This document shows, piece by piece, positions 1 to 6,400 of a stretch of 13,403 bases of DNA. Origin of the DNA: Chrysochromulina parva. Its lineage: Eukaryota; Haptophyta; Prymnesiales; Chrysochromulinaceae. A model generated the notes under the pieces. It was not told where the DNA came from. It saw only the letters and a list, made by a program, of their open reading frames with translations, and searched no databases. Position 1 is the first letter of the stretch; each line of letters begins with the position of its first letter. Where the stretch lies: assembly GCA_002887195.1 (NCBI GenBank), contig PJAB01001594.1, positions 1 to 13,403 of the forward strand, in the 5' to 3' direction. The translations under genes were made by a program, and so were the position numbers.

Positions 1-898
1 CGTTAGACGGATCAGCCCGATAGGTGATGGCCGAGTCGTTGATTTTCGGCGTCGGCATCCAAATGATCGACCGGTCGGACTCTTGCGCTTCACGTACCGC
101 GGCCGCCGTGCCCGGCGCGAGCGACAGCATGTCGCCCAACTTGAGCCGACACGGCACGCTGACCAGGCGCGAGTCGGCCCAGCGCAGGGAGATCGTCATC
201 TCGAGCTCGAGCTTCCACTGGTTGTTCCCCGTGTCCAGAGTCGGGCGGAAGGGCGCCATCTTGGACACGCTGAACTCAACGGGCGCGCGTGCAGTCGTTG
301 AGTTAGGTGGGATCGTCTTGAGCAGATTGGCTCGTCTCTTCTGGAGGGGTCGGCACACGTCGAGTGCCTGGGCGAGTGTGCAGTCGCCCCCGTCGTGGAG
401 GCACTGCCAGTTGTTGCACTGCCGGTGGCACGTGGGCAGCACCGCATCCGGGTTCTCCAATGCCTCTCTTGCCATCTCGTTGTACATACCCTCGAGGCAC
501 CAATCTCGAGGGAATCGGCTCGCGTTGCCAAGTTGGTTACATTCGATGGGGCACGAGGTGCACAGCCGGAGGGCATCGCTCTCACGCGGGCCGCAGTCTT
601 CGCAATCGGAGCCGAGTCCAGCTCCGCAATCGGAATAATCCGAACCCGGGCCGCCGTCGTCGCAAACTCCATCGCTCGCCCAATCATCGCCAAACTCACC
701 CACGCAGATGTTTTCGCACAGGGCAATCGACAATGACGCGTAGCCTGGCGCCAACGGTGGCCTCGAGGGTGCAGGGGGCGGTTCAGGCGGTTCATACGAG
801 TACGAGGTCGACGAGGTCGGTGGCGGCACCGGCTGCCCATACGAGAGCCCGATGTACGAGAGCCCAATCCACAAGAGGACTCCTCGCGCCGGCAGCAT
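1..898 (-). CDS. Secreted Cys-rich/LNR protein with pentameric ligand-gated channel-like domain (5' part; C terminus beyond left edge)
   Basis: Read on the minus strand from ATG at 898-896 (context GCAATGC, G at -3), the frame stays open for 299 codons and runs off the window. Residues 1-21 look like a signal peptide (basic R5, hydrophobic VLLWIGLSYIGLSYG), followed by a Pro/Ser/Tyr-rich stalk (22-50). Residues 61-105 form a Cys-rich module with the core GVCDDGGPGS and SDCEDCGPR, a type I know from algal surface proteins. Residues 113-173 continue Cys-rich and end in CNNWQCLHDGGDC, a Lin12/Notch repeat signature. From about 207 the sequence resembles the start of a Cys-loop/pentameric ligand-gated channel extracellular domain: a beta-strand pattern, then LRWADSRL (family W-x-D-x-R-L, 239-245) and IIWMPTPKIND (loop A W-x-P, 278-288). 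The Cys-loop and four membrane helices would lie outside the window, so channel identity is not proven. The module order (LNR before LBD) is unusual compared with animal receptors. The gene is divergent from the esterase gene. Confidence 0.7.
   Translation of the reverse strand, partial: MLPARGVLLWIGLSYIGLSYGQPVPPPTSSTSYSYEPPEPPPAPSRPPLAPGYASLSIALCENICVGEFGDDWASDGVCDDGGPGSDYSDCGAGLGSDCEDCGPRESDALRLCTSCPIECNQLGNASRFPRDWCLEGMYNEMAREALENPDAVLPTCHRQCNNWQCLHDGGDCTLAQALDVCRPLQKRRANLLKTIPPNSTTARAPVEFSVSKMAPFRPTLDTGNNQWKLELEMTISLRWADSRLVSVPCRLKLGDMLSLAPGTAAAVREAQESDRSIIWMPTPKINDSAITYRADPSN
839..869 (-). repeat. 15-bp tandem duplication inside the signal peptide
   Basis: On the plus strand, TACGAGAGCCCGATG (840-854) is followed directly by TACGAGAGCCCAATC (855-869), with two mismatches. 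On the coding strand it encodes the doubled peptide IGLSY-IGLSY in the hydrophobic core of the signal peptide. It therefore lengthens the h-region by five residues without changing frame. Confidence 0.85.
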
Positions 899-961
899 TG
901 CTGTTGGAAGCTGTTGGAGGTGGAAAAACGTTGGAAGCCCGTGGAAGCTCTATGATGCTGT

Positions 962-983
962 GGAATAAGTTAGGAATAAGTTA
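962..983. repeat. Perfect 11-bp tandem repeat, two copies of GGAATAAGTTA
   Basis: GGAATAAGTTA occurs at 962-972 and again immediately at 973-983. It lies about 65-85 bp upstream of the channel-like gene's ATG, so it falls in that gene's 5' UTR or proximal promoter. A doubled 11-bp motif roughly one helical turn apart could be a paired binding site or simple slippage. Confidence 0.85.
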
Positions 984-1170
984 TCCATTTTCCGCGCGCC
1001 CAATATGAATTACTCCGAAGAGATATCCTTATTTGCTAACGCATCCGACAGATTCTCCGCCGACACAATTCAGAGACATGCAAAAAAACCCCGCAGAGAC
1101 ACACGACGAAACACCAACGGCTTTTCCGACGCCTGGCGCGGTGTCGAGCCGGTTTGATCAAACAGTAGCT

Positions 1171-1384
1171 TTGACATGCATGCTTTGTCCTAGTCCAGCA
1201 AAAGCTTTGTCTAGCTTCGTCCTGCAAGAGCAGAAGACAGCTCTTCAAAGTCCGGCAAGCTTTGTCCGGCAAGCATGCATGAGATTTCTTAATTTTGGCG
1301 ACATGTTGGTCAGTGCCTGGACAGTTTTCAATACAAGATATCATCAACTGTCCGGCTGCATCTTGCATGCATGCCTGCATGCAA
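1171..1384. repeat. Cluster of inverted and direct short repeats (GCATGC palindromes, GCTTTGTCY, TCCGGCAAGC)
   Basis: GCTTTGTC[C/T] occurs at 1182-1190, 1204-1212 and 1259-1267. ATGCATGCTT (1176-1185) is inverted as AAGCATGCAT (1271-1280), bracketing an 85-bp interior. TCCGGCAAGC is repeated at 1251-1260 and 1265-1274. A separate perfect 8-bp-arm hairpin follows: TTGCATGC (1363-1370), loop ATGCCT, GCATGCAA (1377-1384). The arrangement could be a degenerate foldback or MITE-like element, or a regulatory repeat cluster. I see no target-site duplication. Confidence 0.65.
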
Positions 1385-1598
1385 CTTCACACACGCCGCA
1401 CGTCATCCAATGTACCGGCGTGTTTTCGCGTGTGTCGTGTTGAAGCCCACACGCACAACGCAGCCTCGCCGGCAGAAGCACATTTAGTGCTGGCACTGGC
1501 AGTTCGGATTCACGAGCTGACTGACCGCTGAAGAAGCGGCGACCGTATCGTGGCTCGATCAGTCGGGCGGGCGATAGGCGGGCGACCTCAGTGTCGCC

Positions 1599-2825
1599 AT
1601 GCCCATATGCGAGGCCAAGAGCTTTTTGCACGAGGGACGCTGGGTGAGCCATCCTCAGCAACGAATCTCAAAGGCGGTATTCAGCGAAGCCCATTTATGC
1701 TCCAACCCGGCGGAGTGGACGTATGCGTGCAGCCCCCAGCAGCTGTCCGCGCACGGCGTCGCATGGACGCCAGCCGCTAGCAATTGTACGGTGCCAGAGC
1801 TCAGCCGCGCACTCTTGCCTCGCGACAACGCTTCCGAGACCAAGAAGCTACGCACCCTCTGGCTGATTGGCGATTCCGTGACGGCGCAGATGGGAGCCGA
1901 GGCCTTCTGTCGAATCGCGCAGGAGCTGAGCCGAGGCCAGGGCCGCCTGTTCCGCACCCTGGGTCCAGCTCACGGGACCTGGCGCTGGGCCTCTCAACCA
2001 TGGAGCTGGAGCACCTCCTACTCCGACGCTCGTATGGGCAGGAAGGTGCAGTGTGCGAGCGCCGAGACACGGCTCGGCTCCGCAGCGATCCGGCTCTGCT
2101 TGATCCCCGCTGGCACTCTGTCCTGGTACCTCGACCCCCAATCGAGGCGTGCACAGACCACCTCGGGGGCGTTGCTCCGGCTGATTCTTAGCAACCAGAC
2201 ACGCGCGCACGACCTCGCTGTGGTGAACATGGGTGCATGGTTCTTGGGTGCGGATGCAAATGGGCAGACGGAGAGCTGCCTCCGCATCGGGCAGCTCGCC
2301 TGGCCGAGGTCGAACCTGAGCAGCTGTGAAGATGTGCTCTGGGAAGACGCGCTTGCCCTACGAGGCCTTGCCTCGCACCATCCGCGATGCCCTCAAATTC
2401 TCTACCGAGAAACACTCGCCACTCACTTCGCCACCTCCGATGGGCTGTACGCGCGAACGCGCCGTGGCGAGCGCCCCCCCTCGGTGTCTGCGGGTCCGTC
2501 CGAAGGCCCCTCCTGCCCCGCCACCGGCACGAGGCCAAAGCCCGCGATCATCTCCCGCTTAGCCAGCGCCTTCTCAAAGGACCCGAAGGCGAAGCCGAAC
2601 GTGGAGACCAACTCGAACGCGGTGGAGATCCTCGATGGATGGGCTCTGACGCGAGCTCTGCACGAGCTCCATATGGGTGCCCATCTCGGCGCCAATCGCA
2701 GTGCCAACGAGTCATACAGCTTGGACTGCGTGCACTACTGCTCGTGGAGCGGCATCAACGCCGCCCTGCTCGATGCCGCCGCGCTGTGGGCATCCCTAGG
2801 GTCAACCGCCATTGCGGGCGTCTAG
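1599..2825 (+). CDS. TBL/PC-esterase family protein (SGNH-type acyl-transferase/esterase)
   Basis: 408 residues. The N-terminal part carries a trichome-birefringence-like N-domain pattern (C4 ... GRWV 13-16). The catalytic part has LIGDSV (89-94, the GDS block with candidate nucleophile S93), a VVNMGAWF strand (208-215), YRETLATHF (269-277) and the C-terminal DCVHYC (376-381), which matches the family D-x-x-H motif with D376 and H379. This pairing of GDS and DxxH is diagnostic of PC-esterases, plant members of which O-acetylate cell-wall polysaccharides in the Golgi. Candidate N-glycosylation sites (N77, N199, N239, N366, N370) fit a secretory protein. The ATG at 1599 has a good context (GTCGCCATGC) and an in-frame TAG at 1575-1577 lies upstream. 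No signal peptide or anchor is visible, although family members normally have one, so a 5' exon joined near an acceptor-like CTCAG at 1587-1591 is possible. Substrate unknown. Confidence 0.75.
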   Translation: MPICEAKSFLHEGRWVSHPQQRISKAVFSEAHLCSNPAEWTYACSPQQLSAHGVAWTPAASNCTVPELSRALLPRDNASETKKLRTLWLIGDSVTAQMGAEAFCRIAQELSRGQGRLFRTLGPAHGTWRWASQPWSWSTSYSDARMGRKVQCASAETRLGSAAIRLCLIPAGTLSWYLDPQSRRAQTTSGALLRLILSNQTRAHDLAVVNMGAWFLGADANGQTESCLRIGQLAWPRSNLSSCEDVLWEDALALRGLASHHPRCPQILYRETLATHFATSDGLYARTRRGERPPSVSAGPSEGPSCPATGTRPKPAIISRLASAFSKDPKAKPNVETNSNAVEILDGWALTRALHELHMGAHLGANRSANESYSLDCVHYCSWSGINAALLDAAALWASLGSTAIAGV

Positions 2826-3394
2826 AAGGCCGATTGGCAGGGTGAATACATATGGTGAAGTTGGTGAACTGACTGTAGTTGATGAGGAAATGACGATCGT
2901 GAATTTGCCGGTATGCATGCGCAGGATGCTGAACACCCTCTCAGTGACGAGTCGAGTTCGCGTGGTCTGTCATGTATGACGAGAAGACACATGTTGCTGC
3001 ATGGACGCGACGAACAAGACATGACTCCAGAACGTCTCATAAATTATACTTTTCCGCACGCCGTCTCGCTTTCGGCTCTCGCCTCGGATCGTGCAACTCG
3101 AGAGAGTGCCCGCGTTCCGACGCCGTTGGAGACGTCAGTCGTCCCTTCGTGGCACTTCGCTTCCCGGACTCGTCAGTCGTCACTACACTCGTCAACAAGC
3201 GCTTCTCCTTCCCAGGAGGTCACGCGCCCCGTCGCTGTCCCGCCGTCTCGAGGTCAGTTTCGTCACTAGTTTCGTCGCCGGCCCGCCGTCTCGAGGGGCG
3301 GGGGCTCGAGAGCGAGCCCGAGCCGATGGGCGAGCCCCTCGAGGATCTCCGGGAGCCGCTCGCCGTCCTGATGAGGGAGGCAATCATCATGCAA
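2826..3394. other. Convergent intergenic spacer between the esterase and the IQ-motif gene
   Basis: The esterase (+) and the IQ-motif gene (-) end toward each other here, so this should hold both 3' UTRs and polyadenylation signals. I cannot identify a canonical AATAAA. An AT-rich patch, CATAAATTATACTT, lies at 3039-3052. Direct repeats include CGTCAGTCGTC (3133-3143 and 3171-3181) and CCCGCCGTCTCGAGG (3239-3253 and 3282-3296). CTCGAG occurs five times between 3097 and 3343. The plus-strand ORFs across this spacer have no recognisable domain and run into antisense of the neighbouring gene, so I do not call them. Confidence 0.6.
3239..3296. repeat. 15-bp direct repeat CCCGCCGTCTCGAGG, two copies
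   Basis: Exact copies lie at 3239-3253 and 3282-3296, offset by 43 bp. They enclose a TTTCGTC-rich interior in which TTTCGTC itself occurs twice. They fall in the spacer downstream of the IQ-motif gene's stop codon. Confidence 0.8.
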
Positions 3395-3428
3395 TCAGCG
3401 GCAATCAATGGAAATCAGCATGCAATCC
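3380..3428. repeat. Five phased GCAATCA-type repeats spanning the stop codon of the IQ-motif gene
   Basis: GCAATCA occurs at 3380-3386, 3391-3397 and 3401-3407. The variants GAAATCA (3411-3417) and GCAATCC (3422-3428) follow. Spacing is 10-11 bp, close to one helical turn. The minus-strand TGA stop (3397-3395) lies inside the second copy, so the array straddles the end of the coding region and the start of the 3' UTR. Confidence 0.8.
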
Positions 3429-6400
3429 GGGCACCGGAGCTCCAGCACCTGCCCCGAGAGTCCTGCCCCCAGCCCGGCCGGGGGGTGGGTCCAGCCGGCC
3501 GCGGGTTTCGTCAGGCCGTGGGTCGCCTCGTAGATGGCAGAGCCAGTTAAGCGCGCCCCCTCTCGGAAGTCGCGGAAGCCGTTACCCGCGGCCCCGCTTG
3601 GCGCCGTCGTGGGCGCCCCCTCTCGGAAGTCGTTACCCGCGGCCCCGATGGGCGCCGCCGCCCCTGCCGCCGCCACCCCCGCCGCGCTGACGAGCGCGCT
3701 GGCAAAGGCCGCACTGGCGGCGGCGCCTGTGCCCGCAGCATTGCGGGAGGTCATTCTCCGGGCCAGAGCCGCGTCGGCCGGCAAGAGACGCGTCGTGTCG
3801 CGCTCGAGGTGCGCCAAGATCGCGAGGCGCTCAGCACGGCGCCCCGAAAGCCACGAGGCGCCGTCGTGGGCGCCGTCGTGGGCGCCGTCGTGGGCGGTGT
3901 CGCGCGCCGCCACCGCAGACGCCCCCTCGCCGATCACGGCCTTAGCCGCCGGCTTAGAGAACTCAGCGGGCCAGCCCCCAGGTGACAGGGCGGCCGGGCT
4001 GTCCCGCATGGCACTCGCAATGGCACTCGCAGCGGCGGCGGCGGCGGCCGAGGCATCGGCTGTCCCCTCGTTCGGGGAGCGTTGCCCCAGCGGGGAGCGT
4101 TGCCCCAGCGCGGTGCGCGACCGTCCTGGCGACGGCGCCGTCGTGGGCGCCGGTATGGGCGCCGTCGTGGGCACCCCCGCGCCCGCGAGAGGTGACACCA
4201 GGCTCGAGCCTCCCGACGCGGATCGATGGGGTGAGGGCGGCCGATGGGGTGAGGGCGGCCGATGGGGTGAAGCCGACCGATGGGGTGAGGGCGGCCGAAG
4301 GGCGGATGGGGGACCGAGGCTGGGCACGCTCGTCCCGAGGCCGTGTGCGGCTCCGTGTGCGCCCCGAGGCACGCCCACGGATGCCGAGGGAAGGCGCCGC
4401 GGTGACGCCCCTCCAGTTAAGGATGGGGAGAGGGTGTACGCGGACGCGGGCGGTGGCGGTGGCGGCGGCGGCGGCAGGGACGGCGACGGCCGAGGTGACG
4501 GCCGAGGCGATGAAGGCTCCGAAGTTGCATGCGCCGGTGCCGGCATCGGTGGAGGCGCGCCAGCGGCGGCAGTGCTGAAGGCATGCGCCGGTGCCGGCAG
4601 CGGCGGTGGAGGCGCGCCTGCGGCGGCAGCGCTGAAGGTGGCCTGTGACATGGAGAGGGTAGTCGCACTGACGGCAGGGCGAGTGCCGTGAGGCGAGTGC
4701 CTTACGAGCTGCCGAGCTGGAGCAGCGGCGGCTTCGGGCGCCGAGGCGGCAAGCGCCGAGGCTGCAGGCGCCGAGGCTGCAGGCGCCGAGGCGGAGGCTG
4801 CAGGCGCCGTGGCTGCCAGCACACGAACGGACAAGGACGCCGAGGAGGAAGCGCAGGCAGTGGCTGTGGACGTGGAGCCGCGGCGTCCGGCGGCAGGTGG
4901 CGCGGCGGCAGGTGGCGCGGCGGCAGGTGGTCCGGCGGCAGTTGGGGGCGGCCCTCGCCGTTGCAGGATGAGCCGTTTGTGGCTGTCTGCTTTGGTCGAG
5001 GTCATCGGCGAGGTGGACGGCGCCGAGGCCGAGCCGACGGGCATCGACGCGCCCGTCTGCGTGGAGACGGCCTGCGACGGCGGCGGAGGCGGCGCATTCA
5101 CGCGGGACTTGACGTTACTGAAGTCCACCTTGGACGGTTGTAAATTGAACGACTTGCGTGTGAGGAAGGGTTTCCTCACCTTGGTCGCCTCAGCGGCTGG
5201 AGTGCTCGCCACAGCGCCCGACGGCTCCAGCGCCCACCTCGCGCCACCGAATCCCACTGACGAAGCGGCGGGTGCGGCGGGTGCGGCGGGCGCGGCTGGT
5301 GCGGCGGGCGCGGCGGGCGCAGTGGATGCGGCGGGTGCGGCGGGTGCGGCGGGCGCGGCGGGCGCGGCGGATGCGGTGGATACGGTGGGTGCGGCGGGCG
5401 CGGGTTGTGCGGGGTGCTTGCCACGCGACTTGAGTAATGTCAACGAAGCGCTTGGCACACGTGCAGCGTCGACCACGGACGTTGCGGCAGCAAGGCGACG
5501 GTGCAATCCACGCGAGGCGGTGTCATTGCCAGCTCGGCCTTCCGAAGGCTCTGCCGGCGCGTCGTCGTCGTTGTCGTCGGGCTGTGGGAATCCGACCGGG
5601 AGCGGCACCGACCGAGCCCAGCGATCAAACGAAGTCCCACCGCCCTCGGAGACGGCTGCATGGGCGGTGGCGGCGTGGGTGGTGGCGGCGGCGGTGGCGG
5701 CGGCTGCACGGGCGGTGGCGGCGGCTGCACGGGCGGTGGTTGCAGGCGCGGCGGGCGCGGCGGGCGCGGCGACCCGGCGCACTAGCTTGCTCGTGTGAGC
5801 CCCTGCCTGGCGGCTCCGTCCTGCGCCCTTGATGGGCTTCGGTACCGGCCGCTGACAGAGCCTAATGAGCTCGACCACTTGCCGGCGAGCCTGCGCACGC
5901 AGCTGTTCGAGCATCGCCACCTCGATGGGTGGCATGCCGCGAGATGCGATGTCCGAGAGCATCTCGCGCACATCTCGCATCTGCTGTCGCAGCGACTCGC
6001 CCGCACGCGAGCGCAGCACGTGGCGCGTGCGCCAGCCGCGCTGCCAGCCGCTCAACCAAGCGATCACGTCGGGGGTGCACTCGGTGACGGTGTGGACGGC
6101 GGCGGTGGAGAGGGCTGAGGAGGAGAGGGCTGAGGAGGAGAGGGCTGAGGAGGAGAGGGCTGAGGAGGAAAGGGCGGCGGCTCTGGCGGAGCAGAAGGCG
6201 ACGGAGGCGGCGGTCCGGGCGGTAACGACGGGGGCAGGCGGTGGCGGCGGCGGCGGCGGCAGCAGCTCCGAAAACTGCGGCAAGGGTAGTGATGGGGCAG
6301 CAGGAGGACGAGCGTGGGCAGGCTTCTCTGGCGTCAGGTACGACGTGTGCTTGCGTATGCGCTGAGGCGCAGGAGCGTGGGAAGACAACGGCGCCATTGA

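Larger units (their letters stand above)
899..1598. other. Divergent intergenic region between the channel-like gene and the esterase gene
   Basis: I see no supported gene here. The short ORFs of 70-136 codons have no recognisable content. The interval must hold the 5' UTRs and promoters of both divergent genes. I see no convincing TATA box. It contains repeated TGGAAGC motifs (904-950), a perfect 11-bp tandem repeat (962-983), a cluster of GCATGC/GCTTTGTC repeats (1171-1384) and a doubled GCGGGCGA (1567-1574 and 1578-1585) just before the esterase start. The stretch from about 960 to 1400 is visibly more AT-rich than the flanking genes. Confidence 0.6.

Noticed and set aside
196..867. Minus-strand 223-codon ORF in the left region
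   Set aside because: It is Arg/Thr/Ser-rich and overlaps, in another frame, the signal peptide, Cys-rich and channel-like reading frame, which has clear motifs. The plus-strand ORFs at 24-638 and 364-1008 are rejected for the same reason.
2972..3550. Plus-strand 192-codon ORF in the spacer
   Set aside because: No domain, Arg/Ser-rich composition, and its second half is antisense to the IQ-motif gene.
3534..5798. Long plus-strand ORFs (385 and 329 codons) within the IQ-motif gene region
   Set aside because: They consist almost wholly of Ala/Gly/Arg runs that are the complements of the minus-strand Ala/Pro repeats, and they lack any non-repetitive conserved block. The minus-strand frame is longer and holds the IQ motif.
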